Positions 53,556 through 63,024 of a stretch of 64,000 nt of DNA are shown one piece after another. Where the stretch lies: positions 992,001-1,056,000 of the forward strand of contig NZ_JABWDU010000003.1 in NCBI RefSeq assembly GCF_013371465.1, written 5' to 3'. Each line of letters opens with the position of its first letter. The stretch's first letter is position 1. The stretch is from Ensifer oleiphilus. GTDB lineage: Bacteria; Pseudomonadota; Alphaproteobacteria; Rhizobiales; Rhizobiaceae. Made by a program: the position numbers and the translations under genes. A model generated the notes under the pieces. The model searched no databases, was not told the DNA's origin, and saw only the letters and a program-made list of their open reading frames with translations.

Positions 53556-54624
53556 GCCGCAGATCCCATTGTTGACCCCCATCAACCTGCTCACGGGCTT
53601 CCTCGGCTCCGGCAAGACGACGCTGCTTGCGCGTCTGCTCGCCGACCCCGCTCTTTCGGACGCCGCTGTCCTCATCAACGAATTTGGAGAAGTCGGTCTC
53701 GACCATCATCTGGTCGAGCGCATCGACGACACGATGGTGCTGCTGCAATCGGGCTGTCTCTGCTGTACGGTACGCGGCGAACTGGCCGATGCGATCAAGG
53801 ACCTGCACTCAAAGCGCGAGCGAGGCCTGGTTCCGCTCTTCCGCCGGATCGTTGTCGAAAGCACCGGGCTTGCCGATCCGTTCCCGGTCCTGTCGACGAT
53901 CAAATCCGATCCGGTTCTGCGTCATCATTTTCGCCCAGGCAACGTCATCACCACCATCGATGCGGTCAACGGGCTCCGTCAGCTCGGCACCTATGTCGAA
54001 TCCAATCGCCAGGCGGCGGTTGCCGACCGCCTTGTTGTCACCAAGGCCGACCTGGCGCTGGCCGTCGATGTGTCGGGTCTTGTCGAGAAACTCCGCAGCA
54101 TCAATCCGGATGCACCGCTGCTGACCGCGACCGATCCGTCCTTCGATCTGGCCGACCTCGTCGATGAAGACCTCAGCCTGCGCGCAGCGGCGCTGCAATC
54201 GACAAGCGGCTTTTATTGCGAAGCACCGGTTCAACTGGCAACGGCTGACGGCGGCGTGCATCAGTCGGCAGTGACCTCTTTCGTGATGACGGTGGAGCAT
54301 GCCGTCGACTGGACCGCCTTCGGTATCTGGCTAACGATGCTGCTGAACCGGCACGGCGACAGGGTGTTGCGGGTGAAGGGCATTCTCAACATTGCCGGCG
54401 AGGAACGCCCAGTCGCCATTCACGGCGTTCAGCATCTGGTGCATACGCCTGTGCATATGGAGCGCTGGCCGGACGGGGATCGCCGTTCGCGCATCGTGTT
54501 TATTGTTGACGGTCTGGATGTCGAGCTGCTGAAACGGTCGTTTACGGCCTTTGCCCTCGATCGGTCGCCCGTCGAGGACGCGGCCGTCCCGCAACGCAGC
54601 CTTCAGGAACGTCAGTCGTCGTGA
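53548..54624 (+). CDS. CobW/G3E-family GTPase (putative metallochaperone)
   Basis: A 358-residue G3E GTPase from ATG 53548, overlapping the preceding small gene by eight bases. Walker A GFLGSGKT at 17-24, metal-binding CLCC at 71-74, ESTGLADP switch region and a TKAD guanine-recognition motif. Proteins of this family insert Co, Ni, Zn or Fe into target enzymes. Inside an operon with a deacetylase and hydantoinase subunits, its client is probably one of those metalloenzymes. The GTPase class is certain and the metal unknown. Confidence 0.9.
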   Translation: MAEPQIPLLTPINLLTGFLGSGKTTLLARLLADPALSDAAVLINEFGEVGLDHHLVERIDDTMVLLQSGCLCCTVRGELADAIKDLHSKRERGLVPLFRRIVVESTGLADPFPVLSTIKSDPVLRHHFRPGNVITTIDAVNGLRQLGTYVESNRQAAVADRLVVTKADLALAVDVSGLVEKLRSINPDAPLLTATDPSFDLADLVDEDLSLRAAALQSTSGFYCEAPVQLATADGGVHQSAVTSFVMTVEHAVDWTAFGIWLTMLLNRHGDRVLRVKGILNIAGEERPVAIHGVQHLVHTPVHMERWPDGDRRSRIVFIVDGLDVELLKRSFTAFALDRSPVEDAAVPQRSLQERQSS

Positions 54625-55844
54625 TGAACAAACACCAGCCTGACCAAACGGCAACAGCGACACCAGCTCTTCATCTCGAAGGGCGCCCGCGCCTCCGTGT
54701 CCTCGGCACGGCGATCTCGCTGCTGGAGGAACTGCGGGTTCGCGCCGAGGCCGATCTCGGCATCGAGGTGGTGTTCGATAACAACGACTTCCTGACGACC
54801 CAGCACAAGGCGGCGCAGGAGCCTGACAGCTATGACATCTACGACCAGTGTTTCCACAACCTCGATATCGTCTGGTACTGGCGGGCGATCCAGCCGATCG
54901 AGATCGGCCGTATTGCGCTTTGGGACGAGATCAACGACCTGACGAAAACCGGCCATATCGGCCCGAATGCCCGGCTGGGGCAGGGGGATGCACCGGTCAA
55001 GAAACTGTTCGTGCAGCCCAATCTAGAACTCGGCGACACGCCGTCGAGCACGATCTCGATGCTGCCGACGACGCATAATTTCGACAGCTTCGCCTACAGG
55101 ACCGACGTCGCCCCCAATACGGTGTCGATGAACAGCTGGGCGGCGTTGCTCGACGAGCGCTGGGCGGGACGTGCGGCCCTGGTCGACGAGCCGGCGATCG
55201 GCATCTTCGATGCCGCCCTTGCCGCGCAGGCGTCCGGGCTGATGTCGTTCGACAATATCGGCGCCATGACGGTCGACGAGATCGACCGGCTGATCGGCCT
55301 GCTCGAAGAGCGCAAGAAGAACGGCTATTTCCGCGCCTTCTGGCGCACGGCGGAAGATGCGGCGCGGCTGATGGTGCGCGGCGAGACCGATATCCAGAGC
55401 ATGTGGTCGACCGGCATCAGCATTCTCAACGGCCAGGGCGTTCCGGTCGAACAGGCGGTGCCGGCTGAAGGCTATCGCGCCTGGCATGGGGGCTTGTGCC
55501 TCGCGCGTCATCTGTCGGGTCGCATGCGCGACGTCGCCTACGAGTACCTTAACTGGTGGATCTCCGGCTGGCCGGGTTCGGTTGTCGCGCGCCAGGGCTA
55601 CTACATCTCCACGCCGGAGCGCTCGCGGCAGTTCATGTCGGTGGCCGAGTGGGACTACTGGTATGGCGGCCTGCCGGCGGCCAACGACCTGCCGGGGCCC
55701 GACGGCACCATGCGCATCCGGGCGGGATCGGTTCGCAGCGGCGGCTCCTATTGGCAGCGCGCCAACTGCATCGCGGTCTGGAACACCACCATGGACGAGC
55801 ACAATTATCTGGTTCGCCGCTGGATGCAGCTGGTCGAGCGATAG
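54624..55844 (+). CDS. PotD-like binding protein without signal peptide
   Basis: A 406-residue protein in which the PotD-like fold begins about residue 20 (RPRLRVLGTAISLLEEL) and no hydrophobic export signal precedes it. Conserved family segments are STISMLPTTHNFDSFAYRTDVAPNTVSMNSWAALLDERWAGR and the later EGYRAWHGGL. Its ATG overlaps the CobW stop by one base (GTGATG), which leaves no room for a longer signal. It may be a cytoplasmic ligand sensor derived from a binding protein, as AmiC is in region 1, or it may export through an unusual route. Codon use is normal. Confidence 0.8.
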   Translation: MNKHQPDQTATATPALHLEGRPRLRVLGTAISLLEELRVRAEADLGIEVVFDNNDFLTTQHKAAQEPDSYDIYDQCFHNLDIVWYWRAIQPIEIGRIALWDEINDLTKTGHIGPNARLGQGDAPVKKLFVQPNLELGDTPSSTISMLPTTHNFDSFAYRTDVAPNTVSMNSWAALLDERWAGRAALVDEPAIGIFDAALAAQASGLMSFDNIGAMTVDEIDRLIGLLEERKKNGYFRAFWRTAEDAARLMVRGETDIQSMWSTGISILNGQGVPVEQAVPAEGYRAWHGGLCLARHLSGRMRDVAYEYLNWWISGWPGSVVARQGYYISTPERSRQFMSVAEWDYWYGGLPAANDLPGPDGTMRIRAGSVRSGGSYWQRANCIAVWNTTMDEHNYLVRRWMQLVER

Positions 55845-55855
55845 AGGGAAATGCG

Positions 55856-57223
55856 ATGATTCAGGATCTTGGCGGACGGTCGATCGCGCAGTTGTCTGCG
55901 CTGCTGCAATCCGGTGCACTCGATCCGCGCGACCTGACGGGTTGGACGCTTCAGCGGATCCGCAACCATGACGACCAGGCGATTTTCACCATGGTCCTGC
56001 CGGAGCGGGCGATGCGCGAGGCGGAGGCTTCCGCACGGCGCATCGCCGCCGGCCGTCCGCTCGGGCTTCTCGACGGCATTCCGGTCGCCTGGAAGGACCT
56101 GTTTGCCATATCGGGCGTGCCGACGACGGCGGGATCGGTTGTTCTGAAAGATGCGCCGGCGGCACAGGACGACGCGGCCGTGGTCACTGCGCTCGGCCAT
56201 GCCGGCATGGTCAGTGTCGGCCGGGTCAACATGAGCGAGTTCGCCTTTTCCGGGCTCGGTATCAACCCGCATTACGGCACGCCGCGCAATCCGCGCTCGC
56301 CCCAAGTCGATCGGCTGCCGGGCGGCTCGTCCTCCGGTTCCGGCGCCGCGGTTGCCGCCGATCTCGTGCCGGTATCGATCGGCACGGATACTGGCGGGTC
56401 GATCCGCATCCCCGCAACCTTCAACGGCATCGTCGGCTACAAGGCGACGCGTGGACGCTATTCCATGCGCGGCGTCTTTCCACTCGCCAAGAGCCTGGAT
56501 TCGCTCGGCCCTCTCTGCCGCTCGGTCCAGGATGCCGTCTGGGTCGACGCGGCGATGCGTGGCCTGCCGGCGCCTGAAATCCGTCGCGGCAGCCTCGAGG
56601 GCCTGTCGATCGTGGTGCCGACGACGGTGGTGTTCGACGGTGCCGAAGATGGGGTCGTCTCCGCTTTCGAGGCGGCAATCGGCCGGCTGCAGCGAGCTGG
56701 CGCCCAGGTGCGCCGCCAATCGTTTCAGGCGTTCGAGCGCATCTTCGAGACCATGGAGCGCCATGGCCCTTTGGTGACGGCCGAAGCCTACGCCCTGCAT
56801 AGAGGCCGGCTCGAAGGCCCGCAGGCCGCAATGATGGACCGGCGCGTCGTGGCGCGGGCGCGGTTCGGGCAAAAGATCAGTCTTTCCGATTACATCGCCA
56901 CGCTCGATGCACGCGAGGCACTCATCGCCGAAATCGCCAAAAGCGTTGGGCCGAACGAACTGATCGCCTATCCGACGGTTGCCCATGTAGCACCTCCGAC
57001 AGCGCCGCTTCTCGATGACGATGCCTTGTTCGTCGACACCAACGCCCGGACCTTGCGCAACACGTCGATCGGCAATTTTCTCGACTGGTGCGGCGTCTCG
57101 CTGCCCTGCGGCACTGGCGAGGCCGGCATGCCGGTCGGCCTGCTGCTCTCCGCCCAGCCGCATCACGACGCGCATCTGCTGTCCATGGCGCTTGGCGCTG
57201 AAGCGGTGGTTCGGGCCGATTGA
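55856..57223 (+). CDS. Amidase (amidase-signature family)
   Basis: A 455-residue amidase from ATG 55856, 12 bases past the binding-protein stop. Amidase-signature residues are seen: catalytic Lys in AWKDLFAIS, cis-Ser in RLPGGSSSGSGAAVAADL and nucleophile Ser in GTDTGGSIRIPA, then GYKATRGRYSM and the C-terminal CGVSLPCGTGEAGMPVGLLL. No signal peptide. It should cleave an amide bond of an imported substrate or intermediate. Specificity is not evident; family members act on many amides, including hydantoin-derived carbamoyl amino acids. Confidence 0.9.
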   Translation: MIQDLGGRSIAQLSALLQSGALDPRDLTGWTLQRIRNHDDQAIFTMVLPERAMREAEASARRIAAGRPLGLLDGIPVAWKDLFAISGVPTTAGSVVLKDAPAAQDDAAVVTALGHAGMVSVGRVNMSEFAFSGLGINPHYGTPRNPRSPQVDRLPGGSSSGSGAAVAADLVPVSIGTDTGGSIRIPATFNGIVGYKATRGRYSMRGVFPLAKSLDSLGPLCRSVQDAVWVDAAMRGLPAPEIRRGSLEGLSIVVPTTVVFDGAEDGVVSAFEAAIGRLQRAGAQVRRQSFQAFERIFETMERHGPLVTAEAYALHRGRLEGPQAAMMDRRVVARARFGQKISLSDYIATLDAREALIAEIAKSVGPNELIAYPTVAHVAPPTAPLLDDDALFVDTNARTLRNTSIGNFLDWCGVSLPCGTGEAGMPVGLLLSAQPHHDAHLLSMALGAEAVVRAD

Positions 57224-57437
57224 GCTTCATTACGCCCAGCGACAAGAGCAAGCGCACTTTGCGACTAGCCGGAGGGCGAAAGGCATAGTCTACTGCTTGA
57301 AGACCTCCGGAAACGCCGGTCGCAAAGGCCCTGAAGAGGCTGCGACATCCAAGGCGACCGATGGGAACAATGGGCCGCAATCGGCCGTCGCCTCGGCAAC
57401 ACGGGAACAGCCGAAGCGGACGGAATGGGAGCTTCGC

Positions 57438-58409
57438 ATGGACGTGAGTTATTCCACGGCAGGCACGGCTGCGCTCGAGCGCAAGCGGTATTGGGACGAG
57501 GCGGTATCGAGCACCTACTTTCCGCTCGACCTGCGCTTCCAGAACGCGGCGGCGTTTTCCGGGGACTTGAACGTCTGGGATCTCGGAGCGGTATCGCTGT
57601 CGCGGCTCGATTCAGATGGGCTCCTCTACCGCCGGCAGAAGCGGCACCTCTTGCATGAGCGCGAAGAAAGCTACTTGATCACCGTGCCGGAGAAAGCGGA
57701 GATCAGTTTCGAACAGAGCGGCAAGGCGGTGCGCTGCAAGCCGGGCGCCTTCCTCGTCGAGCGCAGCCATCTGCCATATGAGTTCAGCTATACCGCGAAG
57801 AATACGCTCTGGGTGCTGAAGGTGCCGATCGCGACGCTGCGCCCGCGTGTCGGCCTGCCCGAACGTATCGCGTCGCTGAGCTTCGATTCCACCCGGGGCA
57901 CCGGCGCATTGTTCGTCGACATGATCCGGTTGGTCGCACCACGGCTTGTCGAAATGGATGCGCCGGCCCGCGACATGACCGGCAAACACCTGGTCGATAT
58001 CCTTGCGATGTCGCTTATCTCCGACGAGCGCATGCTGATGTCGGACGCCGGCTCGGTTCAGGTCGGCCACCTTCACCGCGTCGAAAGCTATGTTCGCGCC
58101 AACCTTGCCCGAGCTGATCTCGGGCCGCAGGCGATTGCCGATGCCTGCGGCATCTCGGTGCGCTATCTGCATCAGCTGATGAAACGGCAGGGCACGTCCG
58201 TCTGCCACTGGATCCGGGTCCAGCGGCTTTTGCGCTCGGATGAGATGCTGCGCGATCCCTCCTGCCGCAAGCTGGTTTCGGAAATCGCCTATGCGCTGGG
58301 CTTCAGCGACCACGCGCAGTTCAGCCGCCACTACAAGGCGCATTTCGGCTACAGCCCGAGCGAGGCGCGGGAGCGCTACAGCCTGCTGAGCCCGAGCGGC
58401 TCCGGCTGA
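57438..58409 (+). CDS. AraC-family transcriptional regulator
   Basis: A 323-residue regulator from ATG 57438 with GGGAG six bases upstream; the open frame upstream of it is antisense-like sequence. The N-terminal half (about residues 20-190) is an AraC-binding-like domain. The C-terminal half has two helix-turn-helices, HLHRVESYVRANLARADLGPQAIADACGISVRYLHQLM and EIAYALGFSDHAQFSRHYKAHFGYSPSEARE. It lies within the amidase/hydantoinase gene run and is the probable local activator, in addition to the GntR regulator at 43.7 kb. Confidence 0.92.
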   Translation: MDVSYSTAGTAALERKRYWDEAVSSTYFPLDLRFQNAAAFSGDLNVWDLGAVSLSRLDSDGLLYRRQKRHLLHEREESYLITVPEKAEISFEQSGKAVRCKPGAFLVERSHLPYEFSYTAKNTLWVLKVPIATLRPRVGLPERIASLSFDSTRGTGALFVDMIRLVAPRLVEMDAPARDMTGKHLVDILAMSLISDERMLMSDAGSVQVGHLHRVESYVRANLARADLGPQAIADACGISVRYLHQLMKRQGTSVCHWIRVQRLLRSDEMLRDPSCRKLVSEIAYALGFSDHAQFSRHYKAHFGYSPSEARERYSLLSPSGSG

Positions 58410-58516
58410 GCCGACGGGCGACAGAATCCAGACAGATATGAGGTGAGCGCACGCCTGACCCGGCTGTGGGCGAAGCCTTGCCCGCTTTTCAATGAATCGA
58501 AGACAGGAGACGAACC

Positions 58517-60556
58517 TTGCAGAACCTTCGCGTTGCGGTCGATGTCGGTGGCACCTTTACCGACATCTGCATCATGGACGAGACCACGGGCCGGATCCGG
58601 GTCGAAAAGACCTCTTCCTCCGCCGATCCGATCGACGGCATCATGTCCGGCGTCGAAAAGGCCGGCATCGATCTATCGAAAGTGGCGCTGTTTTCGCATG
58701 GCACCACCGTTGCCACCAACGCTCTGATCACGCGGCGCCTGCCGCGCACGGCGATGGTGTGTACCCGTGGTTTTCGCGACGTGATCGAGATCCGCCGGGC
58801 CAACAAGGAAGACCTCTGGGATACCTACAAGGACGTGGTGCCGCCCTATGTGCCGCGGCGCGACCGGTTGGTGGTGACAGAGCGTGTTGATGCGCAAGGG
58901 GGGATCGTCGCCACGCTCGACGAGGACGAGGCCCGCGAAGTCGCCCGTATTCTCAAGCGCCGCAATGTCGCGGCTGTCGCCGTCTGCTTCATGAACGCCT
59001 TCATGAACGGTGCCAACGAGCGGCGGATGAAGGAGATCCTGATGGAGGTAATGCCCGGCGTGCCGGTATCGACCTCGTCCGAAGTCCTGCCCGAAATCTT
59101 CGAGCATGAGCGGTTCTCGACCACGGTTGCCAATGCGGCGCTCAGCCCTGTCGTTGTCGACTACACCTCGAGGCTCGGCAAGCGGCTGCAGCAGGACGGC
59201 TATGTGCGCGACCTACTGCTGCTCCACACTGGCGGCGGGGTGATGACGCCGAAGAGCGTCGAGGATTTCGCCGCACGGCTGGCCGGCTCCGGCATCGCCG
59301 CCGGCGCGATCGCCAGCAAGTACATCGCCGAGCTCTGCGGCTTCCGAAACTCGATCGGCCTCGATATGGGCGGCACCTCGACCGACGTGTCGCTTGCCTA
59401 TGACGGCCAGTCGCGCATCACCAAGGACTGGTTCATCGAGTTCGGCTACCCGATCCGGTTTTCGTCCATTGAAGTTCTGACCATCGGTGCCGGCGGCGGT
59501 TCGCTCGCCTGGACCGATGAGGCAGGCTCGCTGCGCAACGGTCCGCAATCGGCTGGCGCCAATCCGGGACCTGCCTGCTACGCCAAAGGCAACCGCCAGC
59601 CGACCAACACCGATGCCAATGTCGTGCTCGGCCGTCTCGGCACCAGCCTTGCCGGCGGCAAGATTACGCTCGATGCGGACCTGGCGTTTGAAGCCGTCCG
59701 TGAAGGCGTGGCCGAGCCGTTCGGGCTGGAGCCGCATTCGGCCGCCGATGCCATCATTCGCGTCGCCAATGCCAATATGTCGGACGCGGTACGGCTGATC
59801 TCGATCAGCCGCGGCTACGACCCGCGCGACTTTGCGCTGGTTGCCTTCGGCGGTGCAGGCGCCCTGCATGGCGCGGCAATCGCCCGCGAACTGTCGATCC
59901 CGGCCGTCATCGTTCCGCCGAACCCCGGCGTTACCTCGGCGCTCGGCTGCCTGCTCGTCGACATGCAGCACGATTTTTCCGAGAGTTATCTGAAGCCGGC
60001 TAACGATGCCGACGCAACCGCAATCGAAGACGCCTTCGTACGCCTCGAACAGGAAGCGCTGGAACGGCTCGCGCACGAAGGTGTGGCCGACAAGGATGTG
60101 CTGCTGCAGCGCAGCATCGACATGATGTATCTCGGGCAGTGGCGGTCGCTTGCCGTCGCCGCACCCGCGCCGGTCACCGACATCGCCCCGCTGGTCGAGG
60201 CCTTCCACCGCGAGCATCAGCGCGAATACAATTTCCGCCGCGACGAGACACCCGTCAGCCTGTTCCGCATCAATCTCAAGGCCGTCGGCATGGTGCCGAA
60301 GGCATCTCTCGCAAAGCACGAGCCGACCGGACTGATCCCTCAGCCGAAGACGCGGCGCAGCGTCTGGTTTGCAGCTGACGCCGCGGTCGATACACCCGTC
60401 TACGAGCGCGAGACGCTGCCCGCAGGCTTCGTCTTCAAGGGTCCCGCCATTGTCGAACAGCTCGATTCTACCGTCGTCGTCCCGCCGGAAACGACCGCGG
60501 AGGTAGACACCTATCTCAACATCATCATCCGTATCGAAGGTGAATCGAATGTCTGA
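58517..60556 (+). CDS. hyuA: Hydantoinase/oxoprolinase subunit A (HyuA-like)
   Basis: A 679-residue HyuA/OplAH N-terminal type subunit, with a TTG start at 58517 preceded by AGGAG. Motifs: the phosphate-binding VDVGGTFTDICIMD near the N-terminus, SHGTTVATNALI, the second GLDMGGTSTDVSLAYD and GAGGGSLAWTDEAGSLRNGPQSAGANPGPACY. HyuA-HyuB pairs open hydantoin, N-methylhydantoin, 5-oxoproline or lactam rings, usually with ATP. Its end overlaps the hyuB start by eight bases. Confidence 0.93.
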   Translation: MQNLRVAVDVGGTFTDICIMDETTGRIRVEKTSSSADPIDGIMSGVEKAGIDLSKVALFSHGTTVATNALITRRLPRTAMVCTRGFRDVIEIRRANKEDLWDTYKDVVPPYVPRRDRLVVTERVDAQGGIVATLDEDEAREVARILKRRNVAAVAVCFMNAFMNGANERRMKEILMEVMPGVPVSTSSEVLPEIFEHERFSTTVANAALSPVVVDYTSRLGKRLQQDGYVRDLLLLHTGGGVMTPKSVEDFAARLAGSGIAAGAIASKYIAELCGFRNSIGLDMGGTSTDVSLAYDGQSRITKDWFIEFGYPIRFSSIEVLTIGAGGGSLAWTDEAGSLRNGPQSAGANPGPACYAKGNRQPTNTDANVVLGRLGTSLAGGKITLDADLAFEAVREGVAEPFGLEPHSAADAIIRVANANMSDAVRLISISRGYDPRDFALVAFGGAGALHGAAIARELSIPAVIVPPNPGVTSALGCLLVDMQHDFSESYLKPANDADATAIEDAFVRLEQEALERLAHEGVADKDVLLQRSIDMMYLGQWRSLAVAAPAPVTDIAPLVEAFHREHQREYNFRRDETPVSLFRINLKAVGMVPKASLAKHEPTGLIPQPKTRRSVWFAADAAVDTPVYERETLPAGFVFKGPAIVEQLDSTVVVPPETTAEVDTYLNIIIRIEGESNV

Positions 60557-62504
60557 ACAGCAAAACCTGGACCCGGTGACCTTCGAGGTCCTGAAGAACT
60601 CCTTCATCACCAGCGTCGACCAGATGGCCGAGCAGATCCTCAGAACCTGCTACTCCTTCGTCATCTACAACCGCGACTTTTCGAGCGCCCTGCACGACGC
60701 CGAGGGCAATTCCGCAGCCCAGGGCAACCAGGACATCGCCGTCCATGTCGGCACGCTGCATTTCACCTGCAAGGACGTCATCCGTGCCTTCGACGGTGAC
60801 ATGCATCCGGGCGACGTCTACGCCATCAACGACCCCTATGCCGGCGGCACCCACTTCAACGACGTCCGATTGGTCCGGCCGATCTTCGTCGATGGCAGGA
60901 TCATCGCCTTCAGCCAGTCGAACGGCCATTGGTCGGATCTGGGCGGCAGCGTGCCTGGTTCGTTCGACGTTTCGGCCAAGGAAATGTTCAAGGAGGGCAT
61001 GCGCATCACGCCGATCCGGCTGTTCGACAAGGGACGGTTCTGCAAGGACGTCGCCCACCTGATCGCCTCCAACACCCGCGACCCGGCCTCGATCATCGGC
61101 GACATTCATGCCCAGGCCCAGGCAACCCAGGTCTGCGAGCGCGAGATCCTGCGGCTGGTCGGCAAGTACGGCGAGGGCACGGTGAAGCAGGGGCTTGGCG
61201 CAGTGCAGGATTATGTCGAACGCGCCATGCGCCAGCGCATCGCCGCGCTGCCCGACGGCGAGTGGGAAACGCAGGACTTCATCGACCGCGATCCGGCCGG
61301 CAGCGAAGGCATGATCCCGATCAGGGTCAAGCTGACGATCAAGGGCGACCGGGCAATCTACGACTTTACCGGCAGCCATCCGACCATCGGCTCGATCTAC
61401 AACTCGGCCTTCGGCGCCACCTTCTCGGCGGTGGCGGCCGGCATGAAGACCTTCTTCCCCGACCTGCCGCTCAACAGTGGCTTCTACCGGGTGTTCGAGA
61501 TCATCGCTCCCGAAGGCTCGATCGTTGACGCCAAATGGCCGGTGGCCGTCACCGGTTTCCTCATGCCCTTCGAGAAGATCATGAACGCGATCTATGAGAT
61601 CTGGTCGAAGATCATCCCTGAACGGGCGATCGCGTGCGCCTTTAATCTCGAATATCTCCTGACCGGCGGACGCGACGCGCGGGCGTCGGAAAAACCGATC
61701 TTCATGTTCTACGACTGGCTGCCGGGCGGCTGGGGCGGACGCAACGGCATGGACGGTTGCAACGTGACGACCGCCTGCTTCGGAACCGGACTGATGGCCC
61801 AGCCGGTCGAAGGACAGGAACGGGCAAACCCGATCCTGACGACGCAGTTCGAGGTACTGACGGATTCGGCCGGCCCCGGAAAATGGCGCGGCGGCGCCGG
61901 GGTGCTGAAGACATCCCGCATGCTTGAAGCCGAAAACACTGTCATTTCCTATATCTGCGACCGCGAGCGCGCCATCGTCTGGGGCATCGAGGGCGGGTTG
62001 CCCTCCATGCCGCACGGGTTGACGCTGACCCGCGAGAAGACCGGCAAGAAGGAATGGCTCGGCGCCACCTTCTCCGACGTGGCAATCGAAGCAGGCGACG
62101 TCTTCTCGCGCCCGACCGCCGGCGGTGGCGGCTTCGGTGACCCGCTGGAGCGCGATCCGCAGCGGGTTCTTGTTGACGTCATGGACGATTACGTCTCGGT
62201 CGAGAGGGCGGCAAAAGACTACGGCGTCGTCATCAACCCTGTCGATCCGGAAATCTGCGCCTACGAGATCGATGCGGCGGCGACAACCGAACTGCGGCGA
62301 CAGATCAGAGCTGATCGCCGGGGGTGGCTGGAGACGGATCCGGCCGAGATCTCTGCGCGGTTCAAGGCGGGCGAGATCGACGCGCTCGATGCGGTGCGCC
62401 ACCACGCCGTCATCCTCGACTGGGACACCGGCGATCCGCTGCCCGTCTCCACCGAACAGTTTCGCGACATGTATCGCAAGCGCTCGGCGGCTGGCTGGCA
62501 ATAA
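60549..62504 (+). CDS. hyuB: Hydantoinase/oxoprolinase subunit B (HyuB-like)
   Basis: A 651-residue HyuB subunit from ATG 60549 inside the hyuA end, with AAGGTGAA upstream. Segments: QQNLDPVTFEVLKNSF, RDFSSALHDAEGNSAAQGNQDIAVHVG, GDVYAINDPYAGGTHFNDV and PTAGGGGFGDPLERDP. The two-subunit hydantoinase/oxoprolinase reaction consumes ATP to open a ring C-N bond. The product would go to the nearby amidase or aminotransferase. The ring substrate is not determined. Confidence 0.93.
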   Translation: MSEQQNLDPVTFEVLKNSFITSVDQMAEQILRTCYSFVIYNRDFSSALHDAEGNSAAQGNQDIAVHVGTLHFTCKDVIRAFDGDMHPGDVYAINDPYAGGTHFNDVRLVRPIFVDGRIIAFSQSNGHWSDLGGSVPGSFDVSAKEMFKEGMRITPIRLFDKGRFCKDVAHLIASNTRDPASIIGDIHAQAQATQVCEREILRLVGKYGEGTVKQGLGAVQDYVERAMRQRIAALPDGEWETQDFIDRDPAGSEGMIPIRVKLTIKGDRAIYDFTGSHPTIGSIYNSAFGATFSAVAAGMKTFFPDLPLNSGFYRVFEIIAPEGSIVDAKWPVAVTGFLMPFEKIMNAIYEIWSKIIPERAIACAFNLEYLLTGGRDARASEKPIFMFYDWLPGGWGGRNGMDGCNVTTACFGTGLMAQPVEGQERANPILTTQFEVLTDSAGPGKWRGGAGVLKTSRMLEAENTVISYICDRERAIVWGIEGGLPSMPHGLTLTREKTGKKEWLGATFSDVAIEAGDVFSRPTAGGGGFGDPLERDPQRVLVDVMDDYVSVERAAKDYGVVINPVDPEICAYEIDAAATTELRRQIRADRRGWLETDPAEISARFKAGEIDALDAVRHHAVILDWDTGDPLPVSTEQFRDMYRKRSAAGWQ

Positions 62505-62558
62505 GAAGGGCATGCTTGGTGGGTGGGCGGTGCGTCCACCCGAAAACGGGAGAACGGC

Positions 62559-63002
62559 ATGGCAGGTGTTACGATCGTCGCGGCCACGGAGGCCGACAGG
62601 TCCGCATGGAACGAACTCCACGCGGGATTTGCCGCCTTCTATGGCGTCGACCAGACCGATGAGATGCGGGATCGGGTCTGGGGCTGGATCCGCGAGGGTG
62701 CACTCGAATGCCGGCTGGCGCTCGATGGCTCCGGCCGCCCGATTGGCCTGACCCACTTTCGCGAATACATCCGGCCGCTGATGGCCGCGCGGGGCGGCTT
62801 TCTCGACGACCTCTTCGTTACGCCCGAAGCCCGCGGGTACGGCGCAGCACCTGCTTTGATCCGGTCCGTTGCCGACATCGGACGAGAGCGTGGCTGGTCG
62901 GTCCTCCGCTGGATCACGCGCGACAACAATTATCGCGCACGGGGGCTCTACGATCAGCTGGCCACCAGAACGGATTGGCTGACTTATGATATTGCCCTGT
63001 AA
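62559..63002 (+). CDS. GNAT N-acetyltransferase
   Basis: A 147-residue GNAT from ATG 62559 (GGGAGA site), following HyuB by about 54 bp. Conserved acetyl-CoA region: GGFLDDLFVTPEARGYGAAPALIRSVADIGRERGWSVLRWITRDNN. A GGGTGG/CCACCC inverted repeat lies before it (62521-62541). Possible role: detoxifying or trapping an amine of the pathway. Substrate unknown. Confidence 0.87.
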   Translation: MAGVTIVAATEADRSAWNELHAGFAAFYGVDQTDEMRDRVWGWIREGALECRLALDGSGRPIGLTHFREYIRPLMAARGGFLDDLFVTPEARGYGAAPALIRSVADIGRERGWSVLRWITRDNNYRARGLYDQLATRTDWLTYDIAL

Positions 63003-63024
63003 CGCATCGAAACGGGAGACGCCG

